From NCBI RefSeq assembly GCF_007558815.1, contig NZ_VLTJ01000039.1, positions 776,670 to 840,669 of the forward strand: 64,000 nucleotides of DNA, given 5' to 3'. Below, piece by piece: positions 43,305-52,413 of this stretch. The translations under genes and the position numbers were made by a program. Source of the stretch: Verticiella sediminum. Lineage in GTDB: Bacteria > Pseudomonadota > Gammaproteobacteria > Burkholderiales > Burkholderiaceae_B. The notes beneath the pieces were generated by a model that saw only the letters and a list, made by a program, of their open reading frames with translations, searched no databases and was not told the DNA's origin. Each line of letters opens with the position of its first letter. The stretch's first letter is position 1.

Positions 43305-44209
43305 CGGTTGCGGGCCTTGGGGTTGAGCACATCGTTCAGGCCGTTGCCGAGCAGGGTGAAGGCCATGACTGTGAGGAAGATCGCCAGGCCGGGCTCGGCC
43401 GTCATGTACCAGGCGGTGCGCAGCACCTGGCGGCCCGCGCCGACCATGCTGCCCCAGGACATGCTGTCGTTGTCGCCCAGGCCCAGGAAGGACAGGGCGG
43501 CCTCGGCCAGGATGACCGAGGCGATGAGTTCCGAGGCCGCGACCATCACGGGCGCAAGGCTGTTGGGCAGGATGTGTCCACAGATGATGCGGCCATGGCC
43601 CATGCCCATGGTCACCGCCGCGCTGACATAGTCGTATTGCTTGGCGCGCATCGCCTCGGCGCGCACCAGCCGCGCGATCTGCGGCCAGGAGGTCAGGCCC
43701 AGGGCGAGCGCGATGCTGGCCTGCGACGGCCCCAGGATGATGACCAGGGCGATCGTGAAAAGCAGCGTCGGCATGGTCAGGAAGATTTCGGTGAAGCGCA
43801 TCAGCGTGTCGTCCAGTGCGCCGCCGAAATAGCCGCACACGACGCCCACCGCGATGCCCACCACCAGGGCCAGCGCCGTGGCGCAAAAGCCGATGGCCAG
43901 GGACTGGCGCGCACCGTGCATCAAGGCCGCGGCCATGTCGCGGCCCAGCATGTCGGTGCCCAGCGGGAAGGCGAGGTTGGTGCCGGGCCACTGCGTGGGC
44001 GTGCCGACCATGTCGCGCGGATCGCCCGGGTAGAGCGCGCCGGCGCCCAGCGCGGCGGCGATGGCGAGGATGACCAGCACGCCGCCGGCCACGGCGGAGG
44101 GCGAGCGCAGCAGACGCGACCAGAGCCCGGGAGCGGCGCCGGCGGCCGGCACGGCATCGGCCTCGTGCATCGCGGCCGGCGCTTGAGATGAAGGCTGGAC
44201 CAGATTCAC
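43301..44209 (-). CDS. ABC transporter permease, DppC type
   Basis: This 302-residue inner-membrane protein has about six membrane helices and the BPD_transp_1 region with the coupling helix sequence AEAMRAKQYDYVSAAVTMGM and HILPNSLAPVMV. GTG 44209 is the start because it overlaps the stop of the first permease gene (GTGA) and gives the usual leader before LLRSPSAVAGGVLVILAIAA. It forms the translocation pore with the DppB-type subunit. Confidence 0.92.
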   Translation of the reverse strand: MNLVQPSSQAPAAMHEADAVPAAGAAPGLWSRLLRSPSAVAGGVLVILAIAAALGAGALYPGDPRDMVGTPTQWPGTNLAFPLGTDMLGRDMAAALMHGARQSLAIGFCATALALVVGIAVGVVCGYFGGALDDTLMRFTEIFLTMPTLLFTIALVIILGPSQASIALALGLTSWPQIARLVRAEAMRAKQYDYVSAAVTMGMGHGRIICGHILPNSLAPVMVAASELIASVILAEAALSFLGLGDNDSMSWGSMVGAGRQVLRTAWYMTAEPGLAIFLTVMAFTLLGNGLNDVLNPKARNR

Positions 44210-45210
44210 GCCGTCACCTCGATGCGCGGGTCGAGCACGGCGTAGAGCAGGTCGACGACGAGGTTCATGACGATCACGAGCAGCGAGCTGCACAGGAAGA
44301 TCGCGAGAAAGACATTGAGATCGCGCGCGGCGACGGCGTCGTAGGCCATGCGCCCTATGCCCGGCCAGCCGAAGACGGTCTCGATCACCACCGTGCCGCT
44401 GAACAGGCTGCCCAGTTGCAGGCCGGTGATGGTGACGATGGGCAGCAGGGCGTTGCGAAGGACGTGGCGCACCAGCACCCGCCATTCCGACAGGCCCTTG
44501 GCGCGTGCGGTGCGCACGAAATCGAGGTCGAAGATCTCCAGCATGGCCGAGCGGGTCAGGCGCACGTACAGCGCGAGGTAATAGCAGCCGAGCGAGAAGG
44601 CAGGCAGCACCAGGTGCGCGGCGACGTCCTTGACGTATGCCCAGGCCGAGGCGTGCTGCAGGCCGACCGTGGTCAGGCCGGCCACCGGAAACCAGCGCAG
44701 CTTGACGCCGAATGTCACGATGAGCATCAACCCCACCCAGAAGAGCGGGGTGGCGAAGCCGATGCTGGAGAAGACCGTGATGCCGGTATCGAGGGGGGTG
44801 CCGCGGTACTTGGCGCTGAGCGCGCCGAGCACCACGCCGACCGTTACCGCGAACAGGATGGCGGTGAGCGAGAGCAGCAGGGTCGCGGGCAACGCGCTCC
44901 AGATGAGTTCGGCCACCGGCATGTTGTCGCGAAACGAATAGCCGAGGTCCAGGCGCGAGATGTTGCCGAGGAAGATCAGGAATTGCCGGTGCATGGGCAC
45001 GTCCAGCCCGTACAGCTCGCGCATTTCCTGCATGTATTCGGCGGTGGCGCCGCCCGACTCGCCGGCCATCACGTCCACCATGTCGCCCGGCGCGGCCTTG
45101 AGCAGCAGAAAGGAGAACAGCACGATGAGCAGAGCCGTCGGCAGGACCTGCACGAAGCGCTTGAACAGATAACGGCGCGTCGAGCGCGCGCGCTGCGCAC
45201 CCCCGCTCAT
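44206..45210 (-). CDS. ABC transporter permease, DppB type
   Basis: This 334-residue inner-membrane protein has the DppB layout: a first helix (YLFKRFVQVLPTALLIVLFS), the family segment APGDMVDVMAGESGG, DVPMHRQFLIFLGNI, and the coupling sequence EIFDLDFVRTARAKGLSEWR with FGWPGIGRMAYDAVAARD near the end. ATG 45210 overlaps the SDR stop (ATGA at 45207-45210). Peptide, nickel and glutathione importers share it. The probable receptor is at 32658-34343. Confidence 0.92.
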   Translation of the reverse strand: MSGGAQRARSTRRYLFKRFVQVLPTALLIVLFSFLLLKAAPGDMVDVMAGESGGATAEYMQEMRELYGLDVPMHRQFLIFLGNISRLDLGYSFRDNMPVAELIWSALPATLLLSLTAILFAVTVGVVLGALSAKYRGTPLDTGITVFSSIGFATPLFWVGLMLIVTFGVKLRWFPVAGLTTVGLQHASAWAYVKDVAAHLVLPAFSLGCYYLALYVRLTRSAMLEIFDLDFVRTARAKGLSEWRVLVRHVLRNALLPIVTITGLQLGSLFSGTVVIETVFGWPGIGRMAYDAVAARDLNVFLAIFLCSSLLVIVMNLVVDLLYAVLDPRIEVTA

Positions 45211-46034
45211 AGCGCGGCCTTCTGCCCGCCGTCCACCGGCACCAGGGCGCCGACCATGTAGCTTGCCCTGGAGCTGGCCAGGAAGGCCACGACGTCGGCG
45301 ATTTCGCCGGGCTGGCCGTAGCGGCGCAGCGGCGCGGCGGCCTCGCCGCGGCGGCGGGCTTCGTCGACGTCCACGCCCTGGATGCGCGCCTCGTGCTCCA
45401 GCGTCTGAGCCGTGCGATCGGTCACGGTCACGCCCGGGTTGACGGCGTTGATGCGGATGCCGAATCGTGCGTAGTAGCGGGCCAGGCCGACAGTGCTCAG
45501 GAGCAGGGCGGCGTTGGCGGCGCTTCCCGAAATATGGCTCTCGCTGGGGAACTTGCCGCCCATGCCGACGATGTTCACGACGGCGCCGATCTGGGTCTCG
45601 GGTGGGCAAGCGCCATCCTGGCCCCGTTCGCGCGCCCGGGTCAGCATGCGCCGCAGGACGGCCTCCTGGACATTGATGTAGGGGAAGAACTTGCGTCCCA
45701 GCGCTTCGCGCCAGGCGGTGGCGTCGAGTTCCTCGGCCGGCCTGCGGCGCGCCGCCCCCGCGCTGTTGACGAGGATGTCCAGCGGGCCGAGGGCCTGTTC
45801 CGCCTGCGCCACCGCATGCTCGGCGGCCGCTTCGTCGGCGAGGTCGGCAACGATGCCGACGGTGTCGAAACCGTCGGCTGCGAGCCTGCGCCGGGCGTCG
45901 GCGACGTTGACTGGATCTCGCGAGACGATGGCCACGCGGGCGCCTTCGCGCAGCAGGGTGTGCGCACAGGCGAATCCCAGGCCTTTGCTGCCGCCGGTGA
46001 CGAGAGCGTTCTTGTGCTGCAATCCGAGGTTCAT
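45207..46034 (-). CDS. SDR family oxidoreductase
   Basis: This 275-residue SDR has the cofactor motif TGGSKGLGFACA (about 14-25), NSAG at about 91, and YARFG in place of the usual Tyr-x-x-x-Lys: the sequence LLLSTVGLARYYARFGIRIN lacks the catalytic Lys at the normal position, so its activity may differ from classical members. The C-terminus is the typical SYMVGALVPVDGGQKAAL. It is the first gene of the long minus-strand operon and is translationally coupled to the permease gene (ATGA). ATG 46034 is the family start. Confidence 0.82.
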   Translation of the reverse strand: MNLGLQHKNALVTGGSKGLGFACAHTLLREGARVAIVSRDPVNVADARRRLAADGFDTVGIVADLADEAAAEHAVAQAEQALGPLDILVNSAGAARRRPAEELDATAWREALGRKFFPYINVQEAVLRRMLTRARERGQDGACPPETQIGAVVNIVGMGGKFPSESHISGSAANAALLLSTVGLARYYARFGIRINAVNPGVTVTDRTAQTLEHEARIQGVDVDEARRRGEAAAPLRRYGQPGEIADVVAFLASSRASYMVGALVPVDGGQKAAL

Positions 46035-46408
46035 GAGCTCATGGCCGTGAAGCTGGCGCGGTGCGCGGAGCGACTCCGGCCAAGTTTCCGTAAGGTAGGC
46101 ACAAAATTGAGAATCGGGAGCCGCAACTTTCGGGCATTCTTCGGCCGAAGGGAATGAATTTGTTCTTGTATGAATATGCGATTTCGCCAATATTCAAATG
46201 CAATACATGCATATACATTGGATATGCTCAGCCCGATGGCATGGGCCGTAATAAGATTATTGGCAGTTCCGGACTGTCGGCCGGGTAGGGTCCGCAATAG
46301 AATGGCGCTTTGCAGCATGTCCCTGCACCGGCGAGCAGCATGGCGGCGGCCCGCCATGCAGGCCGTGGCGCCGGGCCGTCCCAGTGCACGGGCATCCTGG
46401 AGGCCGCC
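46035..46408. promoter_or_regulatory. Divergent promoter region between the operon and its LysR gene
   Basis: This 374-base gap has no gene. Its AT-rich core holds two inverted repeats: GAATAT (46172-46177), 12 bases, ATATTC (46190-46195); and GCATAT (46209-46214), 7 bases, ATATGC (46222-46227). The second matches the pair at 34372-34391. The position suggests LysR binding that controls the operon to the left and the LysR gene itself to the right. Confidence 0.5.
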
Positions 46409-47329
46409 ATGGAACTTCGCCATCTTCGCTATTTCGTCGCCGTCGCCGAGGAGCAGCACGTCACGCGCGCGGCCCGGCGGCTGGGCATGCAGCAGCCGCC
46501 GCTCACCATGCAGATCCAGCTCCTGGAGCAGGAGCTGGGCGTGCAGTTGTTCACCCGCAGCCCGCGGCGCATCGAGTTGAACGATGCCGGGCGCGTCTTT
46601 CTGGACGATGCGCGCAAGCTGCTCGCCGCGGCCGACGCCGCCGTGCAGCGGGTGCGCCGGCACGACCAAGCCGCGCACGCGGTGCTGCGCATCGGGCTCA
46701 CCACCTCCTCGGCGATTCACGGCCGCACGCGTTCGCTGCTGAACGGATTCCGCACGGAGCGTCCGCACGCATCCCTGCACCTGGAGGAAGGCGCCGCGAT
46801 CGACCTGCTCAATTCGCTGCAGCGGGGCACTCTGGACATCGCCTTCATCCGCGCAGGAACGCCGGCCGTCGAGTCGGTCGACGGGCAATGGCTGGCCGAG
46901 GACGAACTCGTCGTCGCCGTCCCCATCTCGCATCCCTATGCCCAGGCCAGCCAGCTCGGCCTGGCCGACCTGAAGAGCGAAAGCATCATCCTCTATCGCC
47001 AGGAGCGCTGCGCAGGCATCGGTGACATGCTGCTCGCTAGCTGCGCCAGGGCGGGCTTTCAGCCTCGTATCGCGGGCGAGACCAGGCGGCTGATGTCGGC
47101 CGTGAACATGGCCGCCGCCGGGGTGGGCATGACCATCGTGCCAAAGTCGATGGAGGCGCTGCGCATGGAGGGCATCGTCTACCGGCCGATGCAGGCGGGT
47201 TCGGCGATGACAGCGCCCGTGAACATGGTGTTCCGGCGCAACGACACCTCCGACGTTCTGCACGAATTCCTGTCCATGGGGCGAGGCCTGGCGGCCGCGG
47301 GGAGCGTCGCGCGGCAGGCGCCCGGCTGA
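46409..47329 (+). CDS. LysR-family transcriptional regulator
   Basis: This 306-residue protein has the LysR helix-turn-helix (1-60: MELRHLRYFVAVAEEQHVTR, AARRLGMQQPPLTMQIQLLE) and the effector domain from about 90 (VLRIGLTTSSAIHG). The motif QQPPLTMQI is typical of the BenM/CatM-like branch that responds to aromatic acids or related ligands. GGAGG is 5 bases before ATG 46409. It is divergent from the long minus-strand operon, and shared inverted repeats suggest it also controls the receptor gene at 34343. Confidence 0.9.
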   Translation: MELRHLRYFVAVAEEQHVTRAARRLGMQQPPLTMQIQLLEQELGVQLFTRSPRRIELNDAGRVFLDDARKLLAAADAAVQRVRRHDQAAHAVLRIGLTTSSAIHGRTRSLLNGFRTERPHASLHLEEGAAIDLLNSLQRGTLDIAFIRAGTPAVESVDGQWLAEDELVVAVPISHPYAQASQLGLADLKSESIILYRQERCAGIGDMLLASCARAGFQPRIAGETRRLMSAVNMAAAGVGMTIVPKSMEALRMEGIVYRPMQAGSAMTAPVNMVFRRNDTSDVLHEFLSMGRGLAAAGSVARQAPG

Positions 47330-47395
47330 CTCGCGCCGCGCTGCGCGGCAGGGGAGAATCATGCGGCGGGCGCGGTGGCGCCCGCCGACCGCCCG

Positions 47396-48529
47396 TCAGA
47401 AGAGGTGGCGCAGGCCCACGGCGAAGTGGGTGGCATTCCAGTCGTCCGCGGCAACGCCCGTGCCGGCGTTGTCGAACCAGGCGCCGTCCAGGTAGGACAC
47501 GTACGCATACGCGTTGGTGCGCTTGCTGAACGGATAGGTGTAGCCGACGCTGTACACCTTCTGGTTCTCGGCCTGCTGTCCGGAGCGCACCACGCTGTCG
47601 TTCGGATCGGAAAGCTGGAAGCTCGCCAGCAGGGTGCCTGTGCCGACAGGCACCGCCACGCCCAGGGTGTAGCCGTTGACTTTGCCGCCCTTGAACAGGG
47701 CGGTCTGTCCCGTGTTGCCCGACGCCACCCCGTTGATGTATGCGTCCTTGTGCTGGGCGAAGCCGCCGTGCAGGGTGAACACGCCCAGCTCGACGCTGCC
47801 GCCGATACCGTATTCGCGCGGCGAGACATCGGCATGGCTGCCGCCGGAGCTCGTCTCGCGGCCCAGCGAGGCGCCCTGGTAGTAGCCGATCAACTGCCAC
47901 TTCGCGGCTTTGTAGTGTGCGGCTGCGCTGAACACCCGATCGCTGCGGCTGGAGGGGGCTACGCCGCCGCCGTCGCTGTTCTGGGCCAGGTTGGCGTTGA
48001 ACGAGTAGCTCAGCGTGGCCTGCAGCCCGGACATCGTCGGCGATACGTATTTGACCGTGCTGTCCGCGCGCGGTGTGGTGTTGCTGTTGATCGACTGGCC
48101 CCCGCTTGCAAGCTGGAACGAGGTGCCGAACGGGCTGAACGCGCCGGTGTAGTCGGTGGCCGCCAGCGTCTGGCGGCCCAGCCGCAGCTCGCCCCAGCCG
48201 CCGGACAGGCCGGCCCATGCGAGACGCCCGAACAGGCGGCCGTTCTGCGAGGCCGTGCCTCGGGTGATGTCGAAGCCGTTCTCCAGCGTGAAGTTGGCCT
48301 GCAGTCCGTTGCCGAGATCCTCGCTGCCGCGCAGGCCCCAGCGGGAGGCGGCCTGGCCGCCGCTCGTCAGGCCCGAGGTGGAATCCTGGCCCTTGAATTT
48401 CTGGTATTGGTAGCCGACGTCGACGAGCCCGTAGAGCGTGACGGAACCGGCGGCGTGAGCGGGCGCAGCGAAGGCCGCGGTGATGAGGGCGGTGGTGCCG
48501 GCCAGCTTGAGTGTGGTTGCCTGGTTCAC
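47396..48529 (-). CDS. Gram-negative general porin
   Basis: This 377-residue outer-membrane protein has a Sec signal peptide (LAGTTALITAAFAAPAHAAG, cleavage after AHA) and the porin_4 pattern: SVTLYGLVDVGYQYQKFKGQ, SRWGLRGSEDLGNGLQANFT, GRLFGRLAWAGLSGGWGELR with the L3 loop region, and a C-terminal Phe (VGLRHLF) needed for BAM assembly. The start is GTG 48529. It resembles the 16-strand trimeric porins of betaproteobacteria. Position next to the LysR/ABC operon suggests it may admit the same substrate. It is probably monocistronic, with an AT-rich upstream region. Confidence 0.93.
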   Translation of the reverse strand: MNQATTLKLAGTTALITAAFAAPAHAAGSVTLYGLVDVGYQYQKFKGQDSTSGLTSGGQAASRWGLRGSEDLGNGLQANFTLENGFDITRGTASQNGRLFGRLAWAGLSGGWGELRLGRQTLAATDYTGAFSPFGTSFQLASGGQSINSNTTPRADSTVKYVSPTMSGLQATLSYSFNANLAQNSDGGGVAPSSRSDRVFSAAAHYKAAKWQLIGYYQGASLGRETSSGGSHADVSPREYGIGGSVELGVFTLHGGFAQHKDAYINGVASGNTGQTALFKGGKVNGYTLGVAVPVGTGTLLASFQLSDPNDSVVRSGQQAENQKVYSVGYTYPFSKRTNAYAYVSYLDGAWFDNAGTGVAADDWNATHFAVGLRHLF

Positions 48530-48789
48530 TTGTATATATAGGAAGGTTCATGAAAGGGGTTTCATGATGCTTCCGCATGTGAAAGTAATCCAACAACGAT
48601 TTGTTGGTACTTTATTCCAGGCAGAGATGGGGTCGTGAGGAACAAGGGCGAAAGCCCGGGGGGCGAGGCTGTCGTCGCAGCCTCGGCCGGGGCGCCGCTG
48701 CGGCGGCGGGCCGCGTCAGCGGATGCCGGCTTGCTGGACCCCCTGGGTCCGATGCGCGCGTTCGCGCGAGAGCAGGGCGGCGGGGGCGT

Positions 48790-49785
48790 TCATGCTGCCT
48801 GCCCCGGGGCGGGATACAGGCCGGTGGCCCGCGCGCGGCGGATCAGCAGAGGCAGCAGGAGGTCCAGAACGGGTGTGGGCACCGCCAGCGTGCGGGCGAT
48901 ATCGCGTACTACCGCGAGCTGGCCATCGATTTCCATCGGCCGGCCTGCTTCCAGGTCCTGCAGCATGGACGAACGGTGCCGGATCCTCGCCGAGCGGGCG
49001 AGCCAGGCTTCGACATCCAGAGCGACCTGCTCACCCAGCGCGGCGGCGACCCGGCTGCCTTCCTCGGAAAGGCGGGCGAAGATCGCACGCAGTTCCGCAT
49101 CCTCGGCCACGTCGGCGCCGGTCGAGAGCGTCAGGCAGGCCAGCGGCGACAGCGACATGTTGAGCAGCAGCTTGCGCCAGATCTCATGGCGAATGCGATC
49201 CGAGGTGCGCACGCCGGGCACGCCGCGGCCCAGGGCCTCGGCGACCGCGGCCAGGCGGGCGGAGACGCCGCCCGCAGGCTCGCCCAGCGTGAAGACATTG
49301 TCCGCCGTGCCGTTGCGCACGACCCCCGGTTCGACCACTTCGTTGGGGGACTGCACCACGCAGCCGATCGCGCGCTGCGGACCGAGGACATCCCACAGCC
49401 GGCCGTCGGGGTCGAGCCGGGGCAGGCGGCGTTCGGCGTGTTCGCTGCCGTGCCGGTGGAAGTACCACCAGGGGATGCCGTTGGCTGCATACACGACCGG
49501 CGTATCCGGACCGAGCAGCGCGGCGATGCCGTCCACGGCGGCGGGCAGGGCGTGCGCCTTGACCGAGGTGACGACCAGGTCCTGCGGACCGAGTTCGCGC
49601 GCGTCGGCCGCCGCCCGCACCGGTACCGTGAAATCTTCGTCGACTCCCACCAGACGCAGGCCGTGCGCCCGGATGGCTTCGAGATGCGGGCCGCGGGCGA
49701 CCAGGCTGACCTGCGCGCCGGCGCGGGCCAGGCGCGCCGCCAGATGGCCACCTACCGCGCCGGCGCCGAAAACGGTGATTCTCAT
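48790..49785 (-). CDS. Ketopantoate reductase family protein (PanE/ApbA-like)
   Basis: This 331-residue protein has the N-terminal Rossmann motif MRITVFGAGAVGGHLAARLA and VTSVKAHALPAA, and the C-terminal helical ApbA domain with RHEIWRKLLLNMSLSPLACL and the conserved Lys. Housekeeping PanE makes pantoate for CoA; paralogs in catabolic clusters reduce other 2-ketoacids. The start overlaps the stop of a truncated Bug receptor (TCATGA on the plus strand, 49782-49787), so it was once the second gene of an operon with that receptor. Now it is at the 3' side of a scar. Confidence 0.85.
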   Translation of the reverse strand: MRITVFGAGAVGGHLAARLARAGAQVSLVARGPHLEAIRAHGLRLVGVDEDFTVPVRAAADARELGPQDLVVTSVKAHALPAAVDGIAALLGPDTPVVYAANGIPWWYFHRHGSEHAERRLPRLDPDGRLWDVLGPQRAIGCVVQSPNEVVEPGVVRNGTADNVFTLGEPAGGVSARLAAVAEALGRGVPGVRTSDRIRHEIWRKLLLNMSLSPLACLTLSTGADVAEDAELRAIFARLSEEGSRVAAALGEQVALDVEAWLARSARIRHRSSMLQDLEAGRPMEIDGQLAVVRDIARTLAVPTPVLDLLLPLLIRRARATGLYPAPGQAA

Positions 49786-49881
49786 GATTTCGCCAGATTG
49801 AGTTTGCGCAGGATGGTCTCCTGCTGGTCGGCAGAGTTCCGCACGTAGCGGCCGAAGTCGTCCATGGTGTAGTACCGGGAT
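49782..49881 (-). pseudogene. 3' remnant of a Bug/TctC receptor gene
   Basis: On the minus strand, the last about 30 codons before 49782 read YYTMDDFGRYVRNSADQQET then ILRKLNLAKS and a stop. This is the usual C-terminus of a Bug/TctC receptor. The remaining about 300 codons are absent: upstream DNA to 50250 has no related sequence. The stop codon overlaps the ketopantoate-reductase-like start. Confidence 0.6.
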
Positions 49882-50250
49882 GGATTATGGTGCATTCTCC
49901 CCGGCGACTACCGCTTTGTAAAATAGCCTGCGGTTCTCTCTTTTGATACCTGGCGAATATCAGCCGCATCGCGGCACACACTTCCCGCAGCCACCTGCCT
50001 GCTGCGCGAACGTACGTATCCACTGCCTGTCCGGATGCCGCGGAAGATTCGGGCGGGAGCCGCCGCGAGGCTTATCTGTGGTCCGTTGCAAGGCGCCAAA
50101 CCCACGTCGCCGCCATATGCTAGTTGCGATTCTGTCTATTGCGGCCTTGCCGTCCGGCGATATGTAGATACAAATAAACAAATCATCAGAAGTTCGTTTC
50201 GATCGGCGGGCCAGAGGCGTAGGCTCACACTTTCGCCAACGAGTACTGCC
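49882..50250. other. Gap without genes before the TauD-like operon
   Basis: This 369-base stretch has no supported gene. Its right part (about 50157-50205) is AT-rich. TTGCCG (50147-50152) and TACAAA (50169-50174), 16 bp apart, could be a promoter for the TauD-like gene at 50251; this is weak. The left end is the deletion point of the Bug receptor gene. Confidence 0.35.
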
Positions 50251-51168
50251 ATGAGCGCCAACCTTCAGCATCTGCACCGGCCCGCCGACACCGAGACGCA
50301 TCAGCCGCGCGTGCTCGGTCCCGAGTCGTTCCGGTACGAGCCCGAGTTCTTCCAGGACATCCGGATCACGCCGTATTCGCCAGCGGTGGGCGGCATCGTG
50401 GAGGGGTTCGCCATCCCGGCGAGCGGTGAAGTGCCGGAAGTCGTGCAGCGGCATCTATACCGGTCGCTGCTGAAGTACGGCTTTCTGTCGTTCGCGCCGG
50501 GGTCGATTGCGCCGGGCGGCTTCGAGCGCTTTGCGCATCTGTTCGGCTCGCCCCGCTTCGCCGGCAATCCGCAGGCCCCGCGCGCGGGGGGCGAGACCAA
50601 CGCGATCGACTCGGCCCGCAAGAAGACGCGCACCAACTACATCTGGCACATCGACCAGGCGTACCGTGAGCGGCCGCAGAAATTCACCGCGCTGTATGCG
50701 CACAAGGCGCCGGGCTTCGGCGGCGGCACCGTGTTCTCGAATGCGACGGCGGCCTACCGGCTGATCGACCCGAAGTTCGCCGATTACCTCGATACCCTGA
50801 CCATCATCCACAACGGTGACCAGATGGGCCTGTTGTCGATGTCGTATCCCGACCCGGAACGGCTGATCGAAGCGCGCCTGCAGGCACCGCCGTTGGAGGT
50901 GCCCCTGGTGCGGGTCCATCCGGAGACCGGCGACAAGCAGCTTTTCGCCTGCGAGCTATACGCCCAGCGCGTGCTCGGCGTGCCCCGCCTCGTGAGCGAT
51001 AGCCTGCTCAACATTGTGTTCGAGTTCCTGCGCTCGCCCGAGGTCTGCACCGAGTACCGCTGGCAGGAGGGCGCGGCCCTGATCTGGGACAACCGTATCG
51101 TGCAGCACCGCGGCGTCTTCAACTATGGCGGGCAGCACCGGCTGCTGCAACGCGCCGTCATCGACTGA
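50251..51168 (+). CDS. TauD/TfdA-family dioxygenase
   Basis: This 305-residue Fe(II)/2-oxoglutarate oxygenase has His133 and Asp135 (IWHIDQAYRE) and the distal His286 (VQHRGVFNYG) with Arg near 297-301 for 2-oxoglutarate. Relatives include taurine and alkylsulfatase dioxygenases and gamma-butyrobetaine-like hydroxylases. It lacks strong resemblance to the family member at 14049. Eleven bases downstream begins a sulfonate/nitrate-type ABC receptor gene, and the operon also encodes a permease, ATPase and rhodanese. This context points to uptake and oxidative desulfonation, as in tauABCD, but with a different gene order. Confidence 0.87.
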   Translation: MSANLQHLHRPADTETHQPRVLGPESFRYEPEFFQDIRITPYSPAVGGIVEGFAIPASGEVPEVVQRHLYRSLLKYGFLSFAPGSIAPGGFERFAHLFGSPRFAGNPQAPRAGGETNAIDSARKKTRTNYIWHIDQAYRERPQKFTALYAHKAPGFGGGTVFSNATAAYRLIDPKFADYLDTLTIIHNGDQMGLLSMSYPDPERLIEARLQAPPLEVPLVRVHPETGDKQLFACELYAQRVLGVPRLVSDSLLNIVFEFLRSPEVCTEYRWQEGAALIWDNRIVQHRGVFNYGGQHRLLQRAVID

Positions 51169-51178
51169 GTTTTCCACC

Positions 51179-52192
51179 ATGAACCCGTTTCGCAAGCGCC
51201 TTCATCGACTGGTGGCCGCTCTGACGTTCTCCCTCGCTGCCGCCGGCGCCCACGCGCAGGCCGAGCTGCCCCGGCTGCCGGTCACGGTGTTCGGCGCGCC
51301 GTCGCAAAGCGTGTGGATCCCCTCGCTGATCCAGCACCTCGGGCTGGACCGCAAGCACGGCTTCGAGCTCGTGGTGACGCAGAAGCCGTCGAAGGTGGCC
51401 TACACCGACTTCGCCACCGGCAACGATCCGGTGTGCTACTGCGCTGCCATCGCCGCCGTCGCGCGCTTCAAGCAGCAGGGGGCCGACATTACCCTGCTCT
51501 GGAACATTTTCAACTTCGAGACCGACGTCGTCGTGCGCGATCCCGCGCTGAAGAGCCTCGAGCAACTGCGCGGCAAGACGCTGCAGACCGACACCATCAC
51601 CGGGAGCTGGGCGCTGTCGCGGTGGTTTCTGCAGGCGCGCGGCCTGGACGAGAGCACGCTCACCATCCAGTCCACCAGCGCGCGCGGCGCGGGTGCTCTC
51701 GCCGAGCTGCAGCTCGGACGCGTTGACGCCCTGTTGGTCAACCCGACCGAGAGCGCCGCGGCCGTCGCGCAGGGGCGCGGCGAACTGCACGCGATCCCGG
51801 TGTTCGACCAGACGGTCTGGCAGCAGGTGTCGGGCACCGACTTCGTGCCGTCGATCACGCTGGGCGTGGCGAGCTCGTGGATCGAGGATCCGGCCAACCA
51901 GGATCTCGCCCGCCGCTTCTACGCCGCGAACCGCGAGGCGGCCGCCTTCATCCGCGAGCAGCCGGCCGAGGCAGCCAGGCTGGTCGCGCAGGACTCGCGG
52001 CTGGACCCCGAGTCCATGGAGAGCGTGCTGCGCCGCTACCGCGACCTCATCCGCATCGAGCCGCTGCGGCGCCATCTCGACACCGTGGCCCTGCTCACGC
52101 AGAAGCTGCTGCCCGAGGGCGGTCAGCTTCCGCGTCCGCTGACCGACGCCGAGCTCGATACCTTCGTGTCGACCTTCGATCCTGAAATGTGA
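51179..52192 (+). CDS. ABC transporter substrate-binding protein, SsuA/NrtA/TauA type
   Basis: This 337-residue periplasmic protein has a signal peptide (HRLVAALTFSLAAAGAHAQA) and an NMT1/SsuA-like core: VTVFGAPSQSVWIPSLIQHL, FATGNDPVCYCAAIAAVARF, LRGKTLQTDTITGSW and LGRVDALLVNPTESAAAVAQ. Such receptors bind sulfonates, taurine, nitrate or thiamine precursors. It lies 10 bases after the TauD-like gene and is separated from the permease gene by a 221-base GC-rich insert with hairpins (52193-52413). Confidence 0.88.
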   Translation: MNPFRKRLHRLVAALTFSLAAAGAHAQAELPRLPVTVFGAPSQSVWIPSLIQHLGLDRKHGFELVVTQKPSKVAYTDFATGNDPVCYCAAIAAVARFKQQGADITLLWNIFNFETDVVVRDPALKSLEQLRGKTLQTDTITGSWALSRWFLQARGLDESTLTIQSTSARGAGALAELQLGRVDALLVNPTESAAAVAQGRGELHAIPVFDQTVWQQVSGTDFVPSITLGVASSWIEDPANQDLARRFYAANREAAAFIREQPAEAARLVAQDSRLDPESMESVLRRYRDLIRIEPLRRHLDTVALLTQKLLPEGGQLPRPLTDAELDTFVSTFDPEM

Positions 52193-52413
52193 CCCCCCCT
52201 GCGCGCTGACGCGCGCCCCCTCAAGGAAACGCCGGGCCGTCCCAAGTTTCCTTGCCCCCTCGGGGGGCGGGCCGGGCGCAGCCCGACCCTGGGGGCGCTT
52301 CAGTAGGCGGTGCTGGCGGACCGGCAAAGCCGGATCCGCGGCACCCTGGATGGGGCAGCGTGCTTTCATGCGCCGTGCAAGGCGCAGCGCCATGGACAAC
52401 TGAGAAGTCAATC
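52193..52413. repeat. GC-rich intergenic element inside the ABC operon
   Basis: The 221 bases between receptor and permease genes contain C- and G-runs and inverted repeats: CCCCCTCGGGGGG (52255-52267) and CGGGCGCAGCCCG (52271-52283). From memory, such intergenic elements are frequent in Comamonadaceae and other Burkholderiales genomes and rare elsewhere. No gene is seen. It interrupts an otherwise tight operon and could modulate transcript stability or indicate origin from another lineage. Confidence 0.5.
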
